Assembly: GCA_021209875.1 (NCBI GenBank)
Contig: JAGYVD010000008.1
Location: 1,673,501 to 1,737,500, forward strand
Length of the DNA stretch: 64,000 nt
Direction: 5' to 3'
Source: Rosellinia necatrix
Taxonomy: Eukaryota > Ascomycota > Sordariomycetes > Xylariales > Xylariaceae
Part shown: positions 33,210-44,506 of the stretch, in pieces
Layout of the letters: each line of letters starts with the position of its first letter
How positions within the stretch are numbered: position 1 is the first letter of the stretch
Notes under the pieces: model-generated
The model's database searches: none
What the model was told of the DNA's origin: nothing
What the model saw: the letters and a program-made list of their open reading frames with translations, nothing else
Made by a program: the position numbers and the translations under genes

Positions 33210-36200
33210 GTGTATAATAGCCCACGAGAAAACGCTGGGAGTAGCAATACAATATCACATGGGCAAACCGAAGGTTATGAGAGGCGTAATATCGACAACG
33301 AATATTCAGAGCCAGCGTTGCAAGACTACCCAGCATAATATACACCAGCTAACACGGTATTAGTTGGGAACACTGAACATTTGGTGATGCCCGTCCACCG
33401 GTTACAAGCACTCTGACAACCAGCGCCTCTCCTGCACTAGTGGTCATCAATTTGAGTTGATCCTCGAAGCGATTTCTAAGCGAATTATTCTTAAAAGGGA
33501 GGAGTTAGCTGCAAGATCAAGCACACTGGCGCCTGCTACGCAGTTGTGTAAATAAAGCGCACCAGATTGAATAATACATCTTCTTCCATTCCAAGATATA
33601 ATAGTATATAGAGCACTCCAAAACTTAAACAGCCATTGCATACTGATCATGTCCAAATTAGCACCGAAGAGAAGCAAAGAACCTAGTGACATGATAATTA
33701 GCTAACGCTAGTCAACGGTCGGGCTTTGGCCAGATTGTTGTAAATAGCAATTCCGGGGTAATTTTACGTGCTTCTACACATCGTCTGCGCCAATCACCCT
33801 CCCGCTGCTCAGGCCTCCCTTCTCCCCCCCCCTCCCCCCCCCTTTTTTTTGGGATCAAAAAGAAAGTCTTGCCGCCTACATTTTGAACTACGCACTTCTC
33901 TGTACCTCCTTCCTCCCTCCTTTCTCCAAGCTTTATTTGTAGCCGAAGACTCTCGAAGGCGAACCAGGTAGTTTGGGGGGGAGTCGTGGCCCGAACCCAT
34001 CCACCATATACAACGCGGAGGCCCTCTACAGAGGATATCTAATGATGTGAATCTGTACCTCCTCAAAACTTGCAAGGGTTGCAGCGTAAGCTTGGGCTTT
34101 TTGTCCAGGTTTGCCCTTGTTCGTTCTGATATGCTTCCAAGTGCTGCTCTCTTAAAATAAGTGTCCCCAACGCAAATTCTATAAATACATTAGCGCTACA
34201 AAGGGAGGAAGCAGATTCAATGAATTCTCGTGTATATAATATTGCTAAGGCGGTTAGATAAAGTCTATGCACCTAATAAAACGAATGCATTTAAGAAGTA
34301 ATTTTATTAGGTGTTGAAATAGTAGTCGCCATTGCGGGATAATGTCTTGGACGACATCAGTGTTTTAGGTCTTGGGGGGTATAGATGATGTCACCTATAA
34401 CGGACAAATGGCAACCAAGTATTACGAAGGTATCACCTATTACAGATGCCTCGTGCTGGAAATTAATCGTCAGCATTACTGCTCAGGTTAGAGAGAGAGC
34501 CCAGAATCCGGGAACATAATATAGATCTCGTATAATTACATCTTAGCTTTCGCCTTATATTAAAGTATCTCTTAAACCCCTGGGTCAGCCAAGGTAGAAT
34601 GGAACGAAGTGGTCGTGTCCATTCCCCTTCTCTCCTCACGCTAGCTGACGCGAACGTTAATGGAGTCTATCACCCATACGATCAGCTACTTTCCGGTCTG
34701 TTTGTTACATATCTAGATAGTCGACCTCATTGCCGTCAGCTATTCAGTTATCGCAATCAAAGCTGTAAGAGGGATGAGTGTAACCTACGCTACACGAAAT
34801 GTTATGTATGCCTAGATAGGGGGCATGTCATGTTCAAACGAGGGTACACCAGTGCAAGACTGCCGACCTGAGGGAGTCGCGGGTGATGGCGAGGGATCGA
34901 TAGGTATGGCGACCCAAGAACGGCCATTTATGGAAGCAATGGGAGCTCCAGTAAGTTAGATGTGACATTCAAGGATATGTTTTATCGTTTACCCTTCCGA
35001 GTTTCCCGACTCGACGGGTCACGGTGACTATTCTCCTGAGCGAGCTGGGTTCCAACGCAAGCGGTTCCATTGTCGACGGTGTGGGGTTCCGCTGGTACCT
35101 GGATCGTGGGACATACACGGTGGTGGCCCTAGTACGACGTGACGAATCGTGCCATATTCCACGAAAATACGTCGACGCGCTGAGCCAAGGCCAACAGCAT
35201 CGAGCTAGCATAGTATAGTAGACAGCTAGCCCAGTGCTGATATACGCCGTCGTGGTGAGCAGCGCCCGCCGCAATTACGGCGTGGGTTTCGAACGCTGAG
35301 GCCTAGCAAGAAAATCGCGTCGCGGGTCTCGAGGATTTATAAGTAATTTCAAATAGGACCAATGCTCTCACCCAACAGTGAGCCGCCGTAGCCTCTCATT
35401 CGTCGCTGGGTGCAGCCGGTCTGAAACGACCCCGCTTGGGCATTGTACGCCGGCCAGGGCGGTTCTACCAACCGTTGTTCGACCTAGATCGAGGCGTTGG
35501 CCGTTGAACGTTGCAGATTGGCGAGTTGTGGTCGCATGAATGAGCCGAAGGAGAAGGAGCCTTTTGGGCGTGAATAGGGCTGGCAATGCCAAGGGCAGGC
35601 CAAGGGGAGAGACACCCCGCCATGGGCGAGCTACCTAGGTAGTGTAGAATAGGTATCCACCCAACTGAGGCGCCCACTAAACTACCTAGGTACCTAGGTA
35701 GTTAGTTATAGGCAGTAGCTAACCATACCTAATACCTATATACATACCTACCTAACATAAATACCAATGACTGCCTGCTTGTGGCTAACGCTCGGTACTT
35801 AGATGGCCCGCAAGGGTCTCCCCGCCGGCCATGTCACTCACTATGCAAGCTGCACGCCGGCGGTCGCAGGACCCTGTAACCGGGGGCAACGATTGGCCCT
35901 CAACGCCCGAGACGCGCTGCCGCATGGCCCTGGGCACGAGGGCCCGCACCAATAACATGTTACCGCGCGTCTGTCGAGTGCAGCCAGCCGAAACGTTCGG
36001 CACCATCCCCGACCAAGAAACTACACTCTCCACTACCACCAGGGACAGGGATGCTGGGCCAGCGCTTAACCCACCTTCCCATCGACAACCCTCCCGTCGT
36101 CGTCGTCTCTGTGTGCCTTTGACAGAGCGGCCATCTCCCCCCTCGCGACGGATGCTCTCGTATTGGCCAATCCGGGGCGGTCTAAACGGCCAAGTCGAGC

Positions 36201-36827
36201 TACGAGGTCCTCTCGACGGGCCCTAATCTCAAGTCTTGACGCAGCCATGGCATGGCCATGGGCCCTGTCGCGGCCAAGGTCGAGGCGAGTCCCCTGCGAG
36301 GAATCACCCAGCTCCCAGGGATCCTCCCGTCCCTCATACAAGATGCTGGCCGTCTCCCGAGCTCGATCTGCACAGATCTTCGCTCGTACCGCTGATTCCT
36401 CGCGCCGACTCTCCTTCGTTCTAGCCCTGGTGGTTCGTCTTATCGCCCTGCATCTGCCGCTCGTCGTGTCCTCGCCTCTCGTGGCATTGTCTCTCGTGGC
36501 ATTGTCTCTCGCGGTCCCCGTTCTTTGTGGAGGGTTGGGTCTGTGACTACGGCTCGTTCATTGTCCGCCGCTGCCTTGGAACATTGCGCTATTGTCTTCG
36601 TTTGATTGACCGTTGGCGTCTTTCTTGCGCTCCGCCGCCTCTTTATCGCCCGTCGAGGAATATGAATCGCTGCTGTGCTGTCCATCGCGAGCCTTGACGT
36701 CTATCCCTCCCGCGTCGTCGACTTTCATTTCCTCTTCATTCGCTCTTCTCTTCTCTCCTCTTTTTTCCTCTCCTCCTATCTTCTACTCTATCCTCCTATG
36801 AGATATAAACCCTTATTATTTTCCAAC
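33210..36827. other. Long intergenic region with palindromic motif cluster
   Basis: About 3.6 kb without a supportable gene. Noted inside: C- and T-runs at 33820-33850, the motif CTACCTAGGTAG at 35631-35642 and a doubled version at 35682-35701, an 18-bp duplication near 36475-36510, and CT-rich promoter-like sequence at 36700-36800. Frames such as 35831-36226 and 36163-36546 have no recognisable domains. Confidence 0.5.
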
Positions 36828-38936
36828 ATGCGGATATCACTTATTTTCTTAGATCTCCTTTGGTTGTCGGGGACCTTGGCGGCCGGTCCGCTAAGGCGGG
36901 GTGATAGGTGCGTATCAGACCCTCGAGTCCCATCATGCTTAAGGCACCGTGGACTGACATCATCTAGGGCAAGGCATAGTGGTGCCGTTAGACAGCCATG
37001 GGTGCTGAAGAGGTTCACCAACTCAACGACTACTGTCACATCATTACCAGCACAGTCATCAACATCCGTGGCATTGGGGGACTCGTCCATCCCAATTTCT
37101 TCCACTGGCTCACTCACTGTCACCTCCACACCCTCTCCTGTCTTAACCTCATCGACCCCTCCTAATACTACCCCAATAATATCACCAACATCTTCTGCTC
37201 TACATTTGACAGATTCGAGCTCTAGCTCTACACAAGTGTCGACCCCATCTACATCTACATCTTCATCGCCCACGTCAATCGAGAGCAGTAGCGCGGGCCC
37301 AGGAAAGACATCAACCATTCCATTAATCAGCATCTTCCCATCCTCAACTCTTACCGTTAGACCAGGCGTTACAACAGAACCGGATACGAGCAGCTCACAA
37401 AAGGTCGCAACAACCCTCGCCTCATCGCGAGAACTGCCAATAGGAACCCTGACTCCTTCTACCTTCCCTGGCGTCAACACGACGAGCAGCATCCCCGTAT
37501 CTGTGCCTGCTACGAGTAGCAGCAGCGGCCCGCTGATTCCGACGCCGTTTTTACCCCCTTCTAGTCTAGCTGGGTCAGAAACACAAACCCGTGAAAGCTC
37601 AATAACGAGTCAAACTAGTAGTCTGGGCACTGCGACCTCACCGTCCACTACCTCCGGCACCTCCTCACCTACTGGCTCTCCGTCACCCACAAGTTCTCCA
37701 TCAACAACCAGTTCTCCATCATCAACCGGCTCTCCATCATCAACTGGTTCTTCGATAGCTGAATCAGCTGGAAGTAGAACGCCCACGGTCATCCCGTCTA
37801 CATCAGACATCAAGTCACACTACGCATCTCCGTCTGCCTCGCCTACTGGAACACCAAATTCTGGAATACCTACTGTTATCACATCTATCCCTCCAGCTAG
37901 CACGACTGTATCACCTGACGTCTATGCCACCAATGTTGCACAAGCCGAAGATTATAACAAACTCTTCGCAACCTTGACAGAACAGTCCGCCTGCGTAGCC
38001 GGTCAGGTCGCGTGCATCGAGGGCAATATTGGCCAGTGCTCTAGTAATGGAAGCTTTGATATAACCCAGTGTAATGATGGACTAACATGCCTTGCCATGC
38101 CAATGAATACAACTGCTGGCGTTCTAGTCGGGTGCTTTAGCAACGCTTCGGAAGATCCATCCACTACCCCATCGAGTTCTGTCACTGCCACACCTGCTCC
38201 CAGTAGCTCGGGTACTGTGTCTATCATCACGGTTACAATCACGCCAATCATGACCGAGACAAGCCTAACATACGTTTTACCCAGCTCCTCGCCCAGCTCT
38301 TCACCCAGCTCCTCTCCCAGCTCCTCACTTAGCTCCTCACTTAGCTCTTCACCCAGCTTTTCACCTATCTCTTCCACTAGCCCGCCTCCCCCCCCAGTGA
38401 CCACGTCTAAGTTGCCATCCACTACAACTCCTGCCGATTCATCCAGTGTAGAGGCAACATCCTTTACCACGATTACTACAAGTAGCGCCGTCGCCACTAC
38501 ATTTATTACCACGACGCGCCCGGCAAGTTCAGAAACCGCCCCAGGTACCGTTACATCGGTAATCAGCATCACGATTCCAGGGTTCCCAGCCCCTTCATCG
38601 ACACCACCCGAAACCAGCACTGACCTACCCGAAACCCAACTGCCTTCAACATCTACTATCCCCGACATTGATGTCACACCCACCGGAGTAGAAATCATAC
38701 CGGTGACAACTCGTACTTTCCCATTCAACCGCGGCGGCCACGGCCATAATCATGACGGGGGTGGCAGACATGGCCCCGATAACCCAGCGTTAGCGAGTAT
38801 GGATGAAGCCCGCTTCACGGAGAGCAGTACCCCTGGGCCCGTTACAGTCACTGTGACCGTTACCGAGAAAGAAACCGTAACGGCTACAACAACAGTGACA
38901 GACACAATTACTGCTACCGTAACTATAGCCGCTTGA
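36828..38936 (+). CDS. Secreted Ser/Thr-rich protein with CBM19-like domain
   Basis: Single-exon gene for 702 residues, starting at the ATG giving a signal peptide (MRISLIFLDLLWLSGTLAA); an in-frame ATG lies 30 bases upstream. Most of the protein is mucin-like Ser/Thr/Pro sequence, surely heavily O-glycosylated. One compact island at about residues 377-441 has six Cys in a chitin-binding CBM19-like pattern: SACVAGQVACIEGNIGQC, ITQCNDGLTCLAMP, then VLVGCF. It has short coding tandem repeats (12-bp Ser-Ser-Pro-Ser units at 38280-38360; 18-bp units near 37680-37750), a His/Gly patch (RGGHGHNHDGGGRHG) and a Thr/Val tail (TVTVTVTEKETVT). No glycosidase domain and no clear GPI signal. Probably a cell-wall or chitin-associated protein. 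Confidence 0.78.
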   Translation: MRISLIFLDLLWLSGTLAAGPLRRGDRCVSDPRVPSCLRHRGLTSSRARHSGAVRQPWVLKRFTNSTTTVTSLPAQSSTSVALGDSSIPISSTGSLTVTSTPSPVLTSSTPPNTTPIISPTSSALHLTDSSSSSTQVSTPSTSTSSSPTSIESSSAGPGKTSTIPLISIFPSSTLTVRPGVTTEPDTSSSQKVATTLASSRELPIGTLTPSTFPGVNTTSSIPVSVPATSSSSGPLIPTPFLPPSSLAGSETQTRESSITSQTSSLGTATSPSTTSGTSSPTGSPSPTSSPSTTSSPSSTGSPSSTGSSIAESAGSRTPTVIPSTSDIKSHYASPSASPTGTPNSGIPTVITSIPPASTTVSPDVYATNVAQAEDYNKLFATLTEQSACVAGQVACIEGNIGQCSSNGSFDITQCNDGLTCLAMPMNTTAGVLVGCFSNASEDPSTTPSSSVTATPAPSSSGTVSIITVTITPIMTETSLTYVLPSSSPSSSPSSSPSSSLSSSLSSSPSFSPISSTSPPPPPVTTSKLPSTTTPADSSSVEATSFTTITTSSAVATTFITTTRPASSETAPGTVTSVISITIPGFPAPSSTPPETSTDLPETQLPSTSTIPDIDVTPTGVEIIPVTTRTFPFNRGGHGHNHDGGGRHGPDNPALASMDEARFTESSTPGPVTVTVTVTEKETVTATTTVTDTITATVTIAA

Positions 38937-39316
38937 TCCAAGTCGGCGATAGATTGGCGTTAAGGTCCAGTTATGATACATTTGGGAAGTTTGCTTTAAC
39001 TGAATTTAATTTTCTATGTTCTTTAATACCTATTTTAGCGTTGGAGTCCCACGAGGCATCATCATGTTAGCCCATATAATCTCTGACGCTCGGGATAAGC
39101 CTTGTACTAAAGCAATTCACCTTTATAGAGTAAAATATACTCCCTTAATACCTTGTCGCTGGAGATGATCCCCGTACACTACTTATACTTTATCTACGTG
39201 ACATGAAACCGGTTTCAGACTCCCATGCTAGCGGTATAGTTATCGGGTGCCCAGTCCGGACTAAGTGCGAGTAATCAATCGGCCCTGGCCGATTGACTAT
39301 CGCCAACATTTCCTCA
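38937..39316. other. Short intergenic stretch
   Basis: 3' flank of the CBM19-like gene and AT-rich spacer; nothing else seen. Confidence 0.5.
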
Positions 39317-39497
39317 TCAGACCATGTGGGCCTTGGCGATGCTCCGTCTTCCTAACTCATACTGACGGCCCCCAAAATAGCGTCGACTGATTACTGTAAA
39401 GAACTCCTCAAAGGTGTTCATCCCACTAAAGCCAAGCATCTGCAGGGGTGGTTCATCTACAGGCCGATGGCCGTGAATACGTCCGTAAGAAGGTTAA
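39317..39497 (-). pseudogene. Coding-like C-terminal fragment, unknown family
   Basis: On the minus strand a 60-codon frame reads as globular protein: YGRIHGHRPVDEPPLQMLGF, SGMNTFEEFFTVISRRYF, GGRQYELGRRSIAKAHMV, then TGA at 39319-39317. It begins directly after a stop at about 39498 with no start codon or convincing acceptor. The amino-acid composition and phrase structure are unlike chance frames nearby. I take it as the remaining C-terminus of a lost gene. I do not recognise the family. Confidence 0.45.
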
Positions 39498-39747
39498 ATA
39501 CAAAGTAGCTGCCAGCTGGCATATAGATAAGCGAAACAACTGAGCTTATTGCGTGGCATGTTTGGCCGGTGTGGATTGGCCGCGTATTCCTTTCTGTAAA
39601 ATACAAAGCCGCGTCGTCGTCTGTACGGGGGCTGTCTGTCTATATTAGTTCGTGTCTCGTAGAAGTCGAATCCCACTACGCACGGTATTCGATCTCCTCG
39701 TGCGCCTTGAAAGTCCCAGCCACGTGCTTCTCTGTCCCGTGATCGAG

Positions 39748-41786
39748 ATGGTAGTCCAGAAATACGACGCCGCGGCCTTGGCGGAGGGCCTGGAAAGCCT
39801 CCTCGAGGACCCCACCTTCGACCCCGAGACGCTCGACCATTCAACTCGCCGCCGGCTAAGCGAGGCCGCCCGGAAGCTTTCTCTAGCTACCGAGGCGCCG
39901 GGCGATACCGTCCACCGGATCGCCCATTCGGTAAACCCCCCTTCCCCTCATCCTTCGCTCCCGTTCCGCTGAGCGGGCAGCCTATCTCCAATTTTTATCC
40001 GTGGTTGTCCTGACCCGTATGTGCTCCTTTAGTCGTTCCAACTGCCGCTCGCGTTGATCGGCGTCGAGACGGGCCTCTTCGACGTCCTATCGGGTTTACA
40101 CGGGGCCACGACGACCAATGCCGCGCTTGCAGAGAAAACAGCCGTTAATCCCAGCCTGCTGAGTACGACGCCGCCCTCACCTGGCAGACATTCGATCTGA
40201 GAACTGGCCGCGGCTATTCTAACTCCCCACCCCCCCTAGAGCGGCTGCTACGGTACTACCAGGCCTTCGGCATCGTCTCACAGCCCGACGACGACTTGTA
40301 CGGGGCGAACAACATCACGCGGGCCCTGGTGACCCTCGGAGGCCGGTCGGCGCTACCATTCATGTACGTGACCCCATGAACCGCCCTGCCCCCCCCCTCC
40401 CGCCTCCCTTAATTCTCACGGGGAATCGTTCGTTGACGCAAAGGGCCTCTCTCTCCCCCTCCGCCCCTCTTTCCCGTAGCCATTCGACGATAGCGCCAGC
40501 GATCAACGCGCTGCCGCCATTCCTGCGCGAGGCGAAGGACAAGGGGACGACGGCGGCGGCGGCGGCGGCGACGGACCTGACGGACCTGACGGACGCGGCG
40601 CGGCTGCCGTGGCACCGGGGTCAGGGGACGTCGGAGCCGGCGTTCGCGTGGATCGGGGCGCGGCCGGAGGTGCTGGGCCACTTCATGGGGTGGATGGCGG
40701 GGCAGCGGGACGGGCTGCCGACGTTCCTCGACGCGGCGGGGCTCGACTTCGCGGCCGAGTTCGCGGCCGGCGCGGCGGACGACACGCCCGTGTTCGTCGA
40801 CGTCGGCGGCTCCCGCGGCCACCAGTGCGCCGCCCTGCGCCGCCGCCACCCGGCCCTCCCCGGCCGCGTCGTCCTCCAGGACCTCCCCGCGTCCGTCGCC
40901 CGCGCCCGCGACGACCCCCTGCCCGGCCTCGAGCGCGTCGAGCTGCTCGCGCACGACTTCTTCACGCCGCAGCCGCTGCGAGGTGCGTCCTGCCCCCCTT
41001 TTTTTTTGTTTTTTTTTTTTTTCCTTCTCTCCCCCTAACGTTGTCCTTTGATGCGGACGGGCGAGGATTCTCTTACCCCCCTCCCTCCCTCCTCCCTCCC
41101 TCCCTGTTGGAGGAGCCATGTGTGTATGTGTGTGTGTGTGTGTGTTTGTGGCAAAGATACCTTAGATAAAAAAGGTTATGTTTAATACGTTTGCTGATGG
41201 CCTGATAACGGACGGTAGGGGCCCGCGCTTACTACCTCCGCAACGTCCTGCACGACTGGCCGGCCGACAAGTGCGTCGAGATCCTGCGCAACATCGTCCC
41301 CGCCATGACGGCCGAGTCGCGCATCCTCGTCGACGAGATGATCCTGCCGGAGAAGGGCACGCCGTGGCGCGCTGCGCAGCAGGACTTCATCATGGGCGCC
41401 GTAAGTTAACCCCTCTCTTGCAATCCCCTCCCTAAGCATGCGCTATTTTTTGTTTTTATTTTATTTTTATTTTTTTTTTTGGGGGTTGTCTTCCGTTTTA
41501 AAGGGGACCCCTTGGGGGTCGCGAGCTACCATCGTTGCGGAAGAGTCGCACTTCGGAAGCCAAGCCGTCCCGTCCGCGTTCCGAGACATGTCACAGACCC
41601 TTTCCTCCTGAGATAACAACAACGATGACGACTAACCTAGATTGTTTGCCGTAGTGTGTCGCGGCCCGGGAACGGTCGTATGCCGAGTGGGTTGCGCTCT
41701 TCGACCGCGCCGGCTTGAGGATCGAGCGTATGGTGAAATACACCGAAGAGCTGTCCGACTACCTGATTGTGTTGGTTCCGAAGTAG
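39748..41786 (+). CDS. O-methyltransferase (SAM-dependent)
   Basis: Six exons (39748-39930, 40033-40162, 40240-40363, 40480-40982, 41219-41400, 41655-41786), all in phase, give 417 residues. The N-terminal winged-helix dimerisation part reads FQLPLALIGVETGLFDVL and LLRYYQAFGIV. The catalytic domain has the SAM-binding motif VFVDVGGSRGH, then VLQDLP and HDFFTPQPL, and the catalytic-base motif LRNVLHDWPADKC. The end YLIVLVPK is typical of plant/fungal COMT-like enzymes, which methylate hydroxyls on aromatic or polyketide products. Exon 4 is extremely GC-rich with an Ala run encoded by GCG repeats; introns carry T-runs and a GT microsatellite near 41117-41145. No backbone synthase lies within the window, so the product is unknown. 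Confidence 0.9.
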
Positions 41787-43891
41787 GTTTTATGATTCAC
41801 GCATTCAGTAGCACTTTCGGTGCGTGCTTGTACATTGTGTTTTCTCCGGTCTTGGATAAGAAAAGCGTCTATGAGGGCATACAACCTAGATTAGTATATA
41901 TCTGGAGGGTCCATAGACTCAACGTTGCATCGAAACGTCGCCAAAGTAAGGGTGTGGCGTCGACGGAGTGACACTAACAAGAATGCATACGTGTAGAGGG
42001 AATGGACCCAACATACCCAAGAATGCGAGCCAGTAGATGCAGGGAGAGAAGTTGAGTTTCCCTGGGCCGTCAAAGCCCCCTCTACCTACCGTGTGCCCTC
42101 CGTGGTCGATTCCCAAATGGTGGCATCTGGGGTACAAACTCCCTGCATTTTTTCGTTTCTTTGAATAGCTGTTTCGTTGTTCTGCCATTTTCTCCAAGGC
42201 CCAGTTTCTTCTCTTTCGTCATAAAAGAAGCCAGCGGAACATACGCGTAGCATACCGAATAGCCGTTAGCATTCTTCTATAACCCGGCCGTAACAGTATA
42301 TAATCACGTAGTAGAGTCTATCGCCAAGATAGAGGGGGGGACAACGGCGGATTCCCATCAGCAATGAGGTCGAAGTCGCCAGGCGCACTGCCAAGATCAC
42401 GCCAGAAAATTGCATTGCTGTCCGCATTCCCTAGATGAAATCTTCGCGCCCCCGACTCCAGGGATTAATGAGAGACGAATCTCAGCAATGGCCTACGAGC
42501 TTCTTACCCGATGCGCTTCGTCAAACAGCCCGAAATGGGCTCTCGCCTCTTGTTCATGCCAACAGCATAACCGACAATCTTCGGGCGGATACTTCAACCC
42601 CCGCGCAGACGGATACCCGAAGCATCCGAATTAACTACAGGTCGGGGTGATGTAGGAACCCGAGGATGAGCTTAGTCTGCGGGAGGATCATTGATTCGCC
42701 GATTTGCACGGCAGTCTGTGCTTTTAGCGTTGCGACTTTATTTAGTGGACGAAGCGATCAGGACTGTCCACCGTATTTCGCAATAGCCGGCGGGCCACTG
42801 CAGCGCATGGTGTTATTTTATTTTTTACTTTCTGCCTGTTGCCTCCCTGGACACAAGCGGGAAAGCTTTGACCTCTCCTCCGCCAGTGCATCCTTGCTTA
42901 GACCCGTGTAGATCGCGACCTCACGTTAGTTAGTCAAACTCTACACTACTCTACACTACCTTCGATTCACACCAGCTTTAGTCCACATGGGCTTTTTTTT
43001 TTTTTTTAGCCTTACATGGTTTTTTTAGTGATTATATACCTCTATCTAGTTGCCTAATATGAATACAAGCGAATGCGAGCAACCACCCAAGACAAGGCGG
43101 GATCCCCTCCCTGGCCCCATCCCCCAGTCTCCAGGAGTCTTTGCGCCCTTGAACAGGTCTCGATACCCAATGCGAAGGTCTTCCCAGACGGACCACGGCG
43201 GTTGTGTCGACGCGCGGCGTCAAAAGCCAAGACGGAATCGTTCTTTGTCCCAAGCACCCTACTTGTAGACTAACGCAGTCTGATAATGGAGTCGCCCCTT
43301 AAATGAGCACTTTCGTTGCAAGGGTTGGTGACTATCATTGCTTGGCAAACCACCCAACCTTTTCTCCGAGTGTGCATCAGAGTAGTGTAGTTATTCAGCC
43401 CAACACCGCCCCGCCACGAGATTGGTGGCTATAGGAATGACTAAGGTGTCATTCTTCTCAAATCAACGGAACCAGTGACGACGTCGTAAACCTCAAAGGA
43501 AAGGCTATCCATTATCGGGAGGAACCACACGTCATCAGCCACGATAGAATAGCCTTCGAATGTTCAACGCCGGGTGCGGGCTCAAGTGACGGAGCTACGG
43601 TTGGGTCGTGCAGGCCGCGGGTTCCGGCAAGGTCTCCATCTCGCTCATTATCCTTGTCAGATAGATGTGCTTGTAATCTTTAACACCTAGCTTGAGTATG
43701 TAGACGGATTTGCAGATTTGATATTCTCGTCTTAGCACAGCGTTGGACTTCCACGGGATGTATATAAGACCATCCGCCACCCTTCAACAACCAGTACATT
43801 GACTCTCCACTACACACTCGCCCACAGCTGTCTATTCCCCCAATCACCACAATAGACTCCTGATAATCAAGTTACTTGAAAACCAAGCATC
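41787..43891. other. Intergenic region with GPI-protein promoter
   Basis: 2.1 kb without a supportable gene. Frames at 42410-42650 and 43032-43273 lack motifs. T-runs at 42990-43006 and 43020. The last 150 bases carry the TATA box and leader of the next gene. Confidence 0.55.
43761..43767 (+). promoter_or_regulatory. TATA box of the GPI-protein gene
   Basis: TATATAA 125 bases before the start at 43892, followed by a C/A-rich leader. A textbook arrangement for a strongly regulated fungal secreted-protein gene; role inferred. Confidence 0.6.
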
Positions 43892-44506
43892 ATGTTCAAC
43901 ACCAAGGTTCTCTCTCTGCTTGCCCTCGCTGGCGCCTCCCTGGCCCAGGAGGAATTTCCCGCCCCAGAATGTTCCAGTCTTGCGTTGGAGCTTGTAGCGG
44001 CCGCCCCTGAAATCCCTGCCGCGCTCCTCCCCTATCTTGAGAGCGACGACCCGGATGCCCCTCCCGCGGATGGACTCTTGACGATGCCCGACGTCTACGT
44101 ACAGGCGATTTGCGATCTGGTCCCTGGACTGCCCAGCTCAGTACTGTCCGACTTCCAGACCTGGGGCCCGTCGCTGTTGCATTTCGCCAGCGTCGAAATC
44201 TCGTCGTACGACGCCATCATCACCAAGTGTGTTACTACCGGAGCCGCTGCCGCCTCTATCACGAGCTACATCCACTCCATCGCCAGCAACCCCGAGAGGC
44301 TCTGCCAGCCCACCAGCACGCCCAGTGGAAGCAACAACACCGCCACCATCACTCCCTACCCAACAGCTTCGGGCAATGGCACCGTTCCCACTGCCGCCCC
44401 TAGCGTTACCTCCTCCATCCCCACGGCCGCTGCTGCCCGGCCCACCAACATCATTGCCGGTGCTGCTGTCATGGGTGGCCTTCTCGGTGTTGTAGCTCTG
44501 CTCTAA
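43892..44506 (+). CDS. Small secreted GPI-anchored protein
   Basis: Single exon, 204 residues. The signal peptide MFNTKVLSLLALAGASLA is followed by a helical domain of about 110 residues with three Cys (ECSSL, AICDLVPGLP, ITKCVTTG) and a fourth in RLCQP. It resembles proteins annotated in plant-associated fungi as infection-structure-specific, though that name is from memory and not proof. A Ser/Thr/Pro stalk follows, then a hydrophobic C-terminal tail (IIAGAAVMGGLLGVVALL) with small residues before it, as expected for GPI attachment. Likely a plasma-membrane or wall protein. A TATA box lies 125 bases upstream. Confidence 0.8.
   Translation: MFNTKVLSLLALAGASLAQEEFPAPECSSLALELVAAAPEIPAALLPYLESDDPDAPPADGLLTMPDVYVQAICDLVPGLPSSVLSDFQTWGPSLLHFASVEISSYDAIITKCVTTGAAAASITSYIHSIASNPERLCQPTSTPSGSNNTATITPYPTASGNGTVPTAAPSVTSSIPTAAAARPTNIIAGAAVMGGLLGVVALL

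Noticed and set aside
36675..36827. Upstream extension of the CBM19-like protein
   Set aside because: The added residues come from CT-rich leader sequence; the ATG at 36828 gives a proper signal peptide.
40409..41119. 236-codon minus-strand ORF opposite the O-methyltransferase
   Set aside because: Arg-rich shadow of a GC-rich exon and its introns; the plus strand has conserved catalytic motifs.
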